In this document: positions 1-11,240 of the stretch, piece after piece
Layout: the number at the start of each line of letters is the position of its first letter
How positions within the stretch are numbered: position 1 is the first letter of the stretch
Assembly: GCF_018139145.2 (NCBI RefSeq)
Contig: NC_059476.1
Location: forward strand, 6,671,501-6,735,500
From: Gymnogyps californianus
Taxonomy: Eukaryota > Chordata > Aves > Accipitriformes > Cathartidae
Reading direction: 5' to 3'
Length of the DNA: 64,000 bases
The notes under the pieces: generated by a model
The model's input: the letters and a program-made list of their open reading frames with translations, nothing else
What the model was told of the DNA's origin: nothing
The model's database searches: none
Made by a program: the position numbers and the translations under genes

Positions 1-566
1 TCATAACCAACTCTACAAGCAGTAATTCAAACCACTTTTAAAAATGAATAATGTACATTAGACATAACAAAGTAGTAGGAAATTTAGGAATTAGAACTTG
101 CTATCAGGAATTAGTATTAGAAAACAAGCAAAAGTACTCACAGTCATGCTCAATGCTCTGTCAGCTGAAGAAAAGATACATTCTGTTTCTAAAAACCTTT
201 AAGGAAACTGCATTCCTATTTGCTACAATTAACAGAATTTGAAAAATTGTAACTATCAAATTTTCCAGTGCCAAAACCAGGTTCAGTTGACTTCAACAAT
301 CATCCTTCTGTTTGAAAGCTCCTGGGCAGTTTAATTTTTTCAAATCAGTTTATATAAATGTAACTAAATAATTCTACTGAGTACACACTATTAGGATGTA
401 ACACTACAGTAATCATTTGCATTTCTTGAGTCTTATTTGCATTTGTACGAGAACAATAAGTAACGAGAAGGTGTTGAAACAGATTTTGTTTACATTAAAG
501 CAGATTTTGGTTATGCTAAATTCAGCTCTCTGCAGCTATACCTTATCTAACGCCAACAGGCTATCT
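1..566. other. Noncoding AT-rich DNA, nothing recognised
   Basis: Unique-looking AT-rich sequence. Open frames here are under 100 codons, match no family I know and have no splice-site context. No repeat family is recognisable before the CR1 fragment that starts at about 566. Confidence 0.6.
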
Positions 567-706
567 TCACAGAATCACAGAATTGTGGAGATTGGAAGGG
601 ACCTCCGGAGGCCATCTTCATCCAACCCCCCTGCTCAAAAATGGCCACCTAGAGGTATTTGTCCAGGACCATGTGCAGATGGCTTTTGAACATCTCCAAG
701 GATGGA
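566..706 (-). mobile_element. CR1 LINE 3'-end fragment, antisense
   Basis: The plus strand begins with the inverted CR1 terminal 8-mer repeats (TCACAGAATCACAGAATT). It continues with the antisense of the CR1 3' untranslated region: GGAAGGGACCTCCGGAGG, CATCCAACCCCCCTGCTC, then the antisense of the conserved block before it, recognisable as TTTTGAACATCTCCAAGGATGG. The element therefore runs on the minus strand and is 5'-truncated to about 140 bp, as most CR1 copies are. It carries no coding sequence. Homology fades at a T/G-rich stretch near 707. Confidence 0.9.
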
Positions 707-907
707 GTGTTTGTTTGTTTGTTTTTCCCCATGTCTCAGTTACAGACATATAATTCGACATGTGACTATAGATCATCACTTTCCAGATGCATGTTAAAAC
801 ATCCCAAAGCAGAATTGCACCACTTGTTCCAACGTGGTTGGCCAAAGGTAGGCCTGCTTGATCCTATTCACCCAGCTACAGCAAAATCAACTGATTTTGA
901 AAATCAG

Positions 908-1010
908 CTCGGGGCGAACCCATTCCAGGGCGCCCGGCCCTTCACAAAGAAAAGAGAACTCTCCCCGGGGCTCCCGCCAGCTTCTCTGGGATCGGTTGCG
1001 TCACCGCACC
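908..1010 (-). pseudogene. 28S rRNA internal fragment (retro-pseudogene)
   Basis: Read on the minus strand, these 103 bases match an internal segment of vertebrate 28S rRNA as I recall it, including GAGAGTTCTCTTTTCTTTG and CCCTGGAATGGGTTCGCCCC. I count about five or six differences by eye, three of them CpG to TpG/CpA changes typical of methylated germline DNA. The match stops abruptly at the 3' end, at GCCCCGAG, and at the junction with retroviral pol near 1010/1011. This is far too short to be a functional rRNA gene, and no other rDNA sequence is nearby. The direct joint to pol on the same strand suggests both were copied into one cDNA. The identity is from memory of the conserved 28S sequence, not an alignment. 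Confidence 0.9.
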
Positions 1011-1560
1011 GGGATTTCCTATTCGACTTCGTTGTGTGATCAGTGCAACCCACTTACTCCACGTAGCATCAGTTGCATGATGTGTAGAAGGGACCTTCCC
1101 TTTGAACATCCACCCCAGCACTGGCAGTTGGGGTGCTAAGAGGAGCTGTGTTTCAGTACCAACCACTTCTGAAGCAGCTCGAACTCCTTCATATGCTGCT
1201 AATATCTCCTTTTCAGTTGGAGTATAGCGGACCTCAAATCCCCGATATCCCTGACTCCAAAACCTAGAGGTCGACCTCGGGTCTCCCCGAGTGCTTTCTG
1301 CCAGAGGCTCCAGGTAGGGCCATTCTCCCCGGCTGCGGTGTAGAGCACATTTTGAACATCTGGTCCTGCCCGGACTGGCCCAAGGGCTACTGCATGAACT
1401 ATCTCCCGTTTAATCTGTTCAAAGGCTTGTTGTTGCTCAGGGCCCCATTTAAAATCGTTCCTCTTCCGGGTCACTTGATAGAGAGGGCTTACAATCATAC
1501 TATAATTTGGAATATGATACTGCTTTTGCAGTTTCAGGTGTAGAATATCTCATGATAGGT
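1011..1560 (-). pseudogene. Endogenous retrovirus pol fragment (end of RT / connection region), broken
   Basis: On the minus strand, the part at about 1240-1542 encodes a stretch with SPLYQVTRK and WGPEQQQAFEQIK, the pattern seen where retroviral reverse transcriptase ends and the connection/RNase H region begins. Further on, near 1175-1225, another frame shows TPTEKEIL, and then VLGWMFKG and TWSKWVALITQ up to about 1020. The change of frame near 1250 and a stop codon near 1550 show the reading frame is broken. No start, integrase, envelope or LTR lies beside it, so this is an isolated internal scrap of an old avian ERV. The class (gamma-like versus ERVL-like) is uncertain. Its downstream end abuts the 28S rRNA fragment without a gap. 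It cannot encode an active enzyme. Confidence 0.85.
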
Positions 1561-1568
1561 AAAATCAG

Positions 1569-4500
1569 TCTGGAAGAAAACATGTCCTATGCAAGTAGTC
1601 ATCCGAAAAAATAAGTGATCCCAATGTTTTCTGAGATTCCAAAACTTCTTTCATATAAATTTGCCAATCTGACAGTATATGATATCACAGTTCCCAGATA
1701 TCAGTAACAGCACAATATTACAAAACTGCTTTCACCCCTTTCTCTATGCTGTCCTGCATGGTTTTAGTCCAGCCACCCTTTTCCTCTGCATCCACGTCCC
1801 ACCTCCCTCAGTCTCTACCCTGGCTTGGCGCAGGGCTCACTCAACGTCTCCATTCCAGGGGCTGAGAGGAAGAGGAGATGGAGGCAAACCACACTTCTCC
1901 ATCCAGCAGCCACCCTCCCTGTCTCAGGAAAGGACCAGGGTAGGGCACACAGCTGCACATCTGGTGAAGGATCAGGAGATCTGCAGAGCTGGAGGAGAAG
2001 GGCAGGGGGAAGAAGCTGAGATGCAGCAGAAGTCCTGAAGACGGGGTGGAGATAGGGCAGGCTCCCAGCAACATCTTCCACTGCAATCTCCATCTTGAAA
2101 GCAAGTTCCCCAGAAGTAAGACCTAGCTTCCAGCAACAGGGAATGAGTTAAGTGAGAGAAGAAACCGTAACTGTAACCTCCTGCATAGCCCTCTATCCCT
2201 ATAGATTCCTCATCCAAAAAGGCATAATGGTACTGTGACAGTTGGTGGGGATTTTATTATCAGTATAACATCAGATGCAAATGAGTTTGCTTTATTTCAT
2301 CCTCTGCTTCCTCTATGCCAGAAGTAACACTGCCAGAAGATATTGAAAGGATTATTCAGATGTTGTTACTACTCCTGCTGAAACCAGAAATTTCAGAACT
2401 TTCTAATTCATGGCTGCAGAATTGAAGCAAAATGACAAAAATTGTTTTGTTTGAAATTCAGTATTAAACCCAAAGCTTAATAAATAAGTTTTGGGTTTGG
2501 TCTAAATGTTTTGTGACTGTTTCTACTTATTCTATAACGTATGAAAACAAAATAAATGTCAAAACAACAGAAACACTGAAAATTAAAAAATGAGAACAGA
2601 ATATTTCCACTTTTTTCTACAGTATGATGTATCAATGTCCTCCAGAGATTTCTCAGTTAAATAAATTGGCTATTCCAATAGGAAGGGGAAGATGATGATT
2701 AAAAAACCAAACAAACCATGGAATCTGTGCTGGCAGCATTCATTAATTTTTAAAGCAATGGTGAAAATATGCAAATAACTTCTTTTATTTATATTCTCTA
2801 CTAGAATTCAGCAATATTTCACTGACATGGGACCTGACTCAGGAATGGACACTACTTCAGCAAAACACTTCTAAATATTTTTTTTCATATGCTTAAATAA
2901 AGGCTTTATTGAATAAAATTTCAGTAACTTTCTATTTGAAGTTACACAATGAAATTCACTTAAGGAGTGGGGTTCAGTACCACACAGTTTTATTTTAGTT
3001 TGATTTTTCTTCTGGATATACTTAGCTCATAAAACCTTTAACATTCAGAAAGCTAAATCTTCATTCTATCACCTCATCTTCTCCCTCGTTCAAGACAGAG
3101 AGAAAACAATGATTCAATCTAATTACATTTTTTAATGTGCTTAACAGCACAAGCTAGCTGTTAAATGATTTAGGAATTCTTAAGTGGCAAAATGGTCTTT
3201 TCACTTTTTATCTAGCTGTGATAAATTGAATGCTGGTTGTGCAGGGGGAAAAAAAAAGAGCAATGCCACTTGATACAGACCGTCTTTCAGGTACATACGT
3301 GTAGGCTCAGTGCCAACCTAATTAAAAACAAGGTAGAGACAGTACATTTCATGATGTAGCCTGACATGTCCTTCCTATGTGCCCAATTGAGGATCGCCTT
3401 TCTTCACCTACTGAACTGTGAAACTTTTTATAGTTCAACAGAAAAAGGAAAATACAGTTTTAAAATTTACAATGAACTCTTATTAACTTAGAACCACAGT
3501 GTGCCTTTATATTAATGAGTATCCTGTAGCTCAAACATCGTTCAAACATTTTGTCATTCATTAATTCATCTCACAATTAATTACATGCAGTATTTTTTGT
3601 ATCTGTTCTTGTATAGCTTCACTTTGCAAAATACTGTAAGTTTATTCATCTGTGTATACTTGTCTGCATATTTGGAAACATAATATACAGCACCAAATAC
3701 AGGGCATTAACCTCACCATTGTAACTGCTCTTAGGCCATTGCCAAATTAACCCTAGGGCCAGGATATAGACTTCTAATGCTGAATGTTCCCTCCTCATCA
3801 AAATGTATAAGTGAGATGAAAAAAAAAAATCTTTTTCCTTTTCTGTAAACAAGTATTGGACCTTGCATGGTACTGGAAAGACAGATAGTAATTTTCTGCA
3901 AATACTAACACATGGATTTCAGTTGATGTAACTCAGTCTAACACAAGTGAAATCATGGTAATTAAACCTGTTAGTAGAGTGAAGGATCTGCCCCATAAAT
4001 TCTACAATGTCTCTTGCTTGATAAATAAACTAAAATAATAGCAATCATGTGATGGAATAGCAATTTACACTTGCCTTTTCACAGCACTTTACACACAGTA
4101 ATTGCTTCTCTGCAATGGTTCATCACCTTCATTGTAACAGCAACAACCATCACTTCCAGCCCCCGCACTCTATCTTCCTAAAAAAGGATGTGCACCATGA
4201 ACACCACTGAGCTCTCCAATGAATCATGACAATTAATCATGAAACTCGGCACTTTTATAATAGCTTTCGTCTCCACAGTGCCTTGTAAACATGCACTAAA
4301 CACAAGAACAGTGCATTGAGCTAGATGAGCAATAATTATTATCCTCCATTTACAGCTAAAACGGAGTTCTGCCAGGGAGAGCTCTGTATGGGACGGTGCT
4401 TCCTCTCCATCCTCAACCCAGCCTATCCTAGACCACCTCCTGTAGTAGCTTAACCCTCCTATTGCTGGGGTCTATATCTCTTCATTCCTACATAAAGTAT

Positions 4501-6909
4501 TCCAGGCAAATGGATATGCTCTACATTTTTCCAAAGTTCTTTTCCCCCCCCCCCAGTTTAACAACACTTAAGCAAATGGCTCTTTAGCTATTCATACCAC
4601 TTTCTAATGTACCTCATCACTTTAGGTTAGAAATAGCCTCTTCTTATCAAAATTATGGCTTTCTACTGTAATACACTGAGGTGGTGTTGCAAAGTACCAG
4701 TCTTTACCTTCTCTCAAAAAGGAATGTCTTATGGAAAGCAGCAAGACCCTGAAAAAGCACTTGTTAAAAAAAATTAACAAAAGTAAAGCCACTATAAAAA
4801 AGGTGCTACAGCAAATAGGAGACAAAAGTTCTTTGCCCAGAACTGAGAGAAATTTCCAGGGTCCCTTCTAGAACTCAGCATGAAGGACAGTTTTTGATTA
4901 ACAAATATAATTTGAGAAAATAATGTTTTGTTTCAACACAAGTTTCCTACTGGAAATGTCAATATTGACATTTGTTTTTTAATTTCCAAATTTGAAGGTG
5001 CAAAAGGATTTTTGTTTCACCTTTGTCAAAATGTATGTTATTTCCTGGATTTTTAAGATTTCCCCTACACAGCCAAGTCTGCTCTACTGTCCCTATCCTA
5101 CCCCCAAGAAAAACAAACTATAAAAAAATTGCCTTGTGGGTTCCCACTAAATTTTTCATATGTTTTGAAAAACCCTCTTGACTCTTTATTCCAAAATAGG
5201 AAAGACAAGATTAAAAAAAAAAAAATCAACAAAAAAACTCCCAAGAAAAAAGATAAAAGGAAAAGAATGAATCCTGAAACAAAATCAAATAACTGACAAT
5301 TAAGAGCTTGCCACTGCACTGAAAAGGCCCTGCTTCATCCTCAGTGGGCCTGATTCTGTGATGTCATCACTGACCTCAGCTTGAGCTGCCCCAGCTCCTT
5401 CTTCTGACTCGCCACAAGAACTGCCTACCTCCTCCTGCCCTCACACTGCAGGTGCACAGACTTGCAAACCAGACGTGGTGCACGTATAATTTCTTGCTTA
5501 TTAATTACTTTACAGTAATTAATTAAAAAATTCACCTCGAGCTGCTGACTTGCATTTCTCTGGTGAAGTGAGGTCAAAAGATTCAGAAATTGAGGGAGTG
5601 ATATTTTCCCAGACCAGCTGGCTTGCTGAACATGTATGGTCCTCTAGCCTTTGAATAGCAGTTGCTGCTTTCCAAGGTTTGGAAGGAGAAAACCTGTGAA
5701 GATCTGCTACTGTACAGCCCAATATTCTTGATGCCTGATGGTAAGCATAGAAAAATGCTCAAGAAAGATGTTCAATGTGAATTTAATGGAATATAAAGTC
5801 TATCAACCTAGATACAGCTCTAGGAGTCAGTATGGTTCAGACTTCTTTCCAAGACTTAATGTTTCACCTGTTTCCCCACCACTGCTGGGTATTCATGATG
5901 TACTCTTGTTCTCAACCAGCAGTCAATTTTTGTTTACCCCACATGGCCTTTGGGGAGGAAATGTACGGGGATGGGTGGAAAGCAAGGCTCTGTGAATTAC
6001 TCCATCTTTCCTTGCTTGTTATTAGTCTCTTGCAGCAAGGCATTCATAGTCTTTCTAAGAGTTGCTCACCCATCTCAAGCCTTCATAAATCCTTCTCTCA
6101 ATAAAAGAAATTCTGATGTGTAAACCAATACCAAATGGATGTCCTGTTTGCACCCAGTCACTGCACTACTGACACTGAGCTCAGTATCGGGCATTATAAG
6201 GCAGTGCGATATGCTCAAAGTACGAAAAGCCTCTGAAAACGCAACTGTATTCCATGTGTGACTTCCTCTCTTCCTCACCTTTTTGACAGTATGCTATTTC
6301 TCTGCTTTCCCCAATAAAATCCCTTCCAAAGCTTAGCTTCTCCATGTTGCACTGAAACACCTCAACTTTCCTCCCGACTTCAGAACAAAATTCTTATGTG
6401 CAGTCACAAAAAGCAATGAGAAAAAATTCAGGCAAGGGAAAGAACTAAACCTTTTGGAAAAGGAAATGTTTGTGACAACATAAGATGGGTGTTCTCCTTA
6501 GCACAAACACTAAATTACAAGTGGCAGCAGCCAGTAAACATGAAATAGAGAATAGAGAAATTGATAGCAATCTGGAAACTTTAAAGGCATAGAAGGAAAG
6601 GGGGAACAAGCAACAATATTTTAGATAAGAGATGCCTGGTAGAAAGCGATAAGCAATCACATTTCATACTGGGAGGTCTGGGAAGAAGACAGTGCCAGAT
6701 GCTACTGTGTGAATGGAAAATGAAGTATGGGGAAAAGCACACAAAGAATGTACCATGCTGAAATATATGTGAAAAACCAGACATGTTATTACTAAAAGGT
6801 TAATTGTTGCTGCGGAGTTGAAGATAGTAGCTGAAACAAAGCTTTTTATGAATAAAATGTATTTTACGTTGGTGTCTGCATTCATATGTATTGTTGTGTC
6901 CATTGTTGC
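1569..6909. other. Noncoding unique DNA, no gene seen
   Basis: About 5.3 kb with no recognisable coding exon, RNA gene or young transposon. Short frames of up to about 119 codons at 1679-2220 overlap on both strands and look like chance. Minor features are a C run at 4544-4554 and the remnants listed at 4080-4370. Confidence 0.55.
4080..4370 (+). repeat. Ancient MIR/L2-like repeat remnants
   Basis: CAGCACTTTACACACAGTAA at 4083 and the later block ending ATTATTATCCTCCATTTACA at about 4335-4354 resemble the ancient amniote repeat in which GCGCTTTACAAACATTAA is followed by TTATTATCCCCATTTTACAG. Either one degraded copy or two adjacent ones are present. Recognition is by pattern only, and divergence is high. 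Confidence 0.4.
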
Positions 6910-7645
6910 CTCCTGCAGCTGAGGAGGAATAACCCCATGCACCAGTACAGACTGGAGACAGACTGGCCGGAAAGCAGCTCTTCAGAGAAGGACCTGGGCG
7001 GTCCTGGTGAACAACAACTTGAACGTGAGCCAGCTATGCGCCCTTGCAGCAAAGAAGGCCAACAGCATCCTGGGCTGCATTAGGAAGACCATTGCCAGCA
7101 GGTCGAGGGAGGTGAACCTTCCCCTCTGCTCAGTGCCAGTGAGACACATCTGGAGTGCTGGGTCCAGTTCTGAGCTGTCCAGTGCAAGAGAGACAAGGAC
7201 ATACTGGAGGAAGTCCAGAAAAGGGCCACGAACGTGATGAAGGGGTTGGAGCATCTGAGATATGAGGAGAGGCTGAGAGAGCTGGGACTGTTCAGCCTGG
7301 AGAAGAGGTTACTCAGGGTGGGTTTTGCCATGGAAGGGAGTAAAGGAGACAAAGCCAGACTCTTCTCAGTGGTGCCCAGTGAGAGAACAAGAGGCAAAGG
7401 GCACAATTTGAAATACGGGAAATTCCACGTAAACGTACAAAAACACATTTTCACTGTGACGGTGGTGAACGCTGGCACAGATTGCCCAGAGAGGTTGCAG
7501 AGATTCCATCCGTGGAGATATACAAAACCTGAATGGACGTGGTCCTGAGCAACCTGCTTTCACTGACCCTGCTCTGAGCAGGGGAGTCAGACTAGGCAGC
7601 CTGCAGAGCTGCCTTTCGACCTCGGCTATTCTGCGGTTTTGTGAC
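6910..7645 (+). mobile_element. CR1 LINE 3' part, sense, degraded
   Basis: The segment reads as the end of the CR1 reverse-transcriptase ORF and its 3' untranslated region. Clear landmarks in order: a CACCAGTACAGACTGGAGAC block; a translated GCIRKTIASRSREV-like stretch; the downstream block with GCTGAGAGAGCTGGGACTG and CAGCCTGGAGAAGAGG; and a decayed terminal ATTCTGCGGTTTTGTGA repeat near 7630-7645. Frames are interrupted and parts of the untranslated region are rearranged or lost, so nothing functional is encoded. The fragment is 5'-truncated at about 6910. Compared with the copy at 62436-64000 it is clearly older. Confidence 0.9.
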
Positions 7646-9374
7646 TTTTGCTGTTATCTGAGTACCCCAATGGAAAGCCTGGAGTCACCAGTTAGAAAAG
7701 CTTTTGAAAAAACACGTAACGGTAATACTCATTTAACACAAGTAGTGCATTTGACACCTGATGTTCTAGGAGCCTAAATCAAAGCCTAGAGAACTAAACT
7801 GAAGTATTTTTTTTTAATTTATAAGGAATAAATAGTGAACAAATCTGCCAGAGGAACGAGCCTGCGCACACACTGCATACTAAACATGCAAGGTCCGTCA
7901 TTATCAAAGAGCATGCTCATTTCGTTACTAATATGTGCCACAAATTACAACTGGTCAAACAAAGTCCTGTAGATAAATGGCTTAATAATTCCTTAATCAT
8001 ATTTAACAAAGCCTTAAAAACCCAAGAAGAAAAAAAAATCTGAAGGGATTTAACAGAATGGCAAAGTGATAATGAACATTACAAACTGCAGCAGGACTTG
8101 TAGCATAGCAGCTTACAGACACATTCATGTCTGCCAAGATTTTCTTTTAAGTTTAATGCCCTGCATACCTAGATCAAGTGAGAAATACTGAAATGAAATG
8201 ACAAAAAACTTTGGTTCAACATCCAAGACTTTAAGAATACTTCACTGGCAATTAGCTCTGAGGATCTGGTCCCCATTTACTATTCTCATTTAAGAGAATG
8301 AATTAGAAATAACGAAGCTGGTGGAAATGAACCAGATTCAGGAGGCTTCATTCCACTCCAGCACAGTAACATGTCCCCTTCAGGGGCCAAAGTCCTCCCC
8401 AGGGTACAAGGACAGAACTACTGCAATTCGCAGTACGTATTTATATATGAATCTAAGAGTGGCCATGGGACCTAAAACCCTGTTGTAGTGCTAAAATGAA
8501 GAGCAGAGGTAGAAGTCTCTGCTGATGAATTTGTAATCTAGTCTATGAGAATTAAATGGGTTCTCTGGATACCGGAAAATCTCGAGGTCGTCAGTCTCCA
8601 CGTATAGTCAGAGTATGTAGCATGGGATAAGGAGGGCACTGATGGAGCGTGCTCTTAGGCAGACTTTGAGGTTTGACAGTGACTGGGATCAGGCAAAATT
8701 AGAGTCGTCTTGGGACTGCTCTGGTTGTTTTTCAGGTCAAAGCATCTGTGGACGTGTGAAAAAGTCATCTTTGGATCAACCATATGAATAGAAAACTCCT
8801 GATCCACTGGTGTATAAAATGAGCAGTAGCAATTTTTTTTTTAATTATAATAAATGAAGAGGACTTGATGTTTGCCTATAATATAAACTTCAGAGGGAAC
8901 AGAGTTTTGTTACTCTCTGAAGTACTCCACTCACTCATATAATGTTTTTTTTCTTAGAGAGAATGGTGATCCTTTCACTTACAGTTTTCCAGAGATTAAA
9001 AACAAACACAAAAATTCAGCTACACATCCTATTCTCTGAGTTGTTTCTAGTGGCTTTTGGAAGAATCTTTAGAAAAAAATCCCAACTTTTTATGACATTT
9101 TTGGTTGGCTTTATCAGCAACAGTAATGTTTTTTGCCTTCAGTACTGCATATATATTGTATATGCACAGCAGATCCAATAGCTGTTAACTGACTTCCAGT
9201 TACTCAATTATAAGATCTTAAAAGGTCTAAACAATGAGGACCTGGCACCATTCTCTAGATAATAATAAATAAGGACGTAAAAAGGAAGTAAGCAAAAGTA
9301 TCTGGACTGTGAGGAAACTAAAGCTACTGCAGACAATGAGAATGTGCCATTCACTAAAAAAAACATTTGGGGCT

Positions 9375-9427
9375 TTTTTATTATTGCTATTATTACTGTT
9401 GTTGATATTGTTATTACTACTACTGTT
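9375..9427. repeat. Imperfect (TTA/TTG)n trinucleotide tract
   Basis: A run of TTATTATTGCTATTATTACT followed by GTTGTTGATATTGTTATTAC and ACTACTG. It is an imperfect simple repeat and explains the Asn/Ile-rich open frames seen on the minus strand here. Confidence 0.7.
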
Positions 9428-10904
9428 ACAAAATTCAAAGATAGTTACGATGTAAATCACATTTTATTACGCTGCCTTTCGTAGCAGAAGTAACATTTAA
9501 CAATACTAACCCATCAGGCAATATCACTAGCCATATTCAATGCGAGATAATTTAAGGCCTAACTTGTGGCACTAATAGGTTAATTATTTCAATGAAACAT
9601 CTTTTATTTCTCCATTTTTTTGTGCGTTCTACGTCTTGTCAGCAGGTCAAAACTTGGCAAATCAACATTATGGGTATCTACAGTACAAAATCAAATGAAG
9701 AAAGAAAACCTCTTGCAGCAGCACATCTTAACTGAAAGAAAATAACTAATACAACAAATAAATCAGGCAAGAAAAGTTATGTCATGGGGATCTTGTCTGT
9801 ACAATATTCCCTGATGTTGAGAAAATCCAGTCCCTGTGGAAGTGAAATTAAGGAGTTTCAAAATAATCTCTTTTGCCATTTCAGAGGCCTAAAGTCTGAG
9901 CTCAGACAGGCTGCTCAGATCCTCAAAATCATGATTCTGTCAGTTTGTGCTTAAATTTTATACCTCAAAAGCGTTCCGCAGAATTCACTTGGACTGAAAA
10001 AGGGAGTGAACCCCGTATCAGACTAAATTGTTTTCTTGCCAGAATGTGGGCTTTAGATGGTCAGGTTTTCCCTGCCATCACCATCAATTTACATACAAAG
10101 CCCCTACTGTTATGGGATCCTAGTTCCTAATTCACAGTTATAAATCCTCTTACATTTCTGTCCTAAGCTTCAAAAAAAATCTGCTCAGCAATAAGAGAAA
10201 AATTGCAATTATGTAATTCCACAAAACTACACCCTATTTCCTGCATTTCTACCCTAAGTACCAAATCAGTCTAATTCAAGGTATCCATTACTCTAATCCA
10301 AGCACTAAGAAGCTTTCTGTGAATGCTTTACTTATTCTCAGCCATTGCTACATGCCTGCCAGTATTCTAACTATGTATTTAATTTCTTTTGGTCATGCTA
10401 TCCAAACCATTTCACGTAATCTAATGTGTAGTTTCATTGATTTAAGTTTTTTGTTTTGGTGTGGGTTTTATCCAAACAGCTTTTCTATAAAAAATTAAGG
10501 TTCGTATCTGGTCCCTGAAAGAGATTTATAATTTGTTTGAATTCTGAGAGATAGGAGAACCTTTATTTCTCTTCCTGAATTCTTATCTTTCCAGATCATA
10601 AGAGCTAGCGAATATGCTTTCACTTCCTAATTGATTCCCCATAAAATTCCCATTAGTTATGCTGAGTAGTAGACACTCATAAGCTAATGGAAATGGGCAA
10701 TTTAATTACAAAAACATTTTAAATAATCATCTACATCTGTCTATCACAATATTCGGTATTACTATGGCTTGCATCATCATAATGCTGAACATAAAATCAT
10801 TCACGTGCAATATTGCGCTGGGATCTAAAGTTGTTACTTTTGGCTACAGGAAAACTGAAAGCTCCTGGCTTTTCCCATCGTTATCAAGAACACCGACCAA
10901 CATA

Positions 10905-11240
10905 ACCTTAGTCACTCTGCAGCCACCCTGCCTGGGCGAGTGCGCTCGGAGGGGGAAAGCCATGATTCCCACGTTTTGAAATGCCATGGTCTGTGCTAGG
11001 GCTTTGAAGGATCCTGCTGGTCTCACGTAACAGAAACGTCTCAGGAGGACTGGGGCGGTTTTGTGAGAGGCCACAATGGCTGGATGTCCCCAGGTAACAC
11101 CTGGCAAAAGGCACCCTATCCGAGGGGACATGGAGATGCAAAGAGGAGGAAGAAGGAGCAGCACTGCACATCACAGGATCTCTACACCTGAGGACCAGAA
11201 GAAACAGCCCATCCTGACTTACGGGATCAAATGAATGAAT
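10905..11240. other. GC-rich island of unknown nature
   Basis: A 300-bp segment distinctly richer in G+C than its surroundings. Two overlapping minus-strand frames (10844-11164, 106 codons; 10908-11270, 120 codons) are open, which is expected from fewer stop codons in GC-rich DNA. Neither translation matches a protein family I recognise. It could be an old retrocopy, an untranslated exon or an eroded LTR. Confidence 0.3.

Larger units (their letters stand above)
900..1568. repeat. 8-bp direct repeats AAAATCAG flanking the pol/28S chimera
   Basis: AAAATCAG occurs at 900-907, immediately before the first 28S-matching base, and again at 1561-1568, after the pol segment. This is what a target-site duplication from one insertion of a 653-bp chimeric cDNA would look like. 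The left boundary is exact. The right boundary is less certain because pol homology is hard to see over the last 20-50 bases. An 8-mer can recur by chance in AT-rich DNA. Confidence 0.45.

Noticed and set aside
908..1010. A functional rRNA gene
   Set aside because: Only about 103 bases of 28S are present, with mutations and fused to retroviral pol, without surrounding rDNA.
7080..7478. 132-codon minus-strand frame as a gene
   Set aside because: It is the antisense of the CR1 fragment at 6910-7645.
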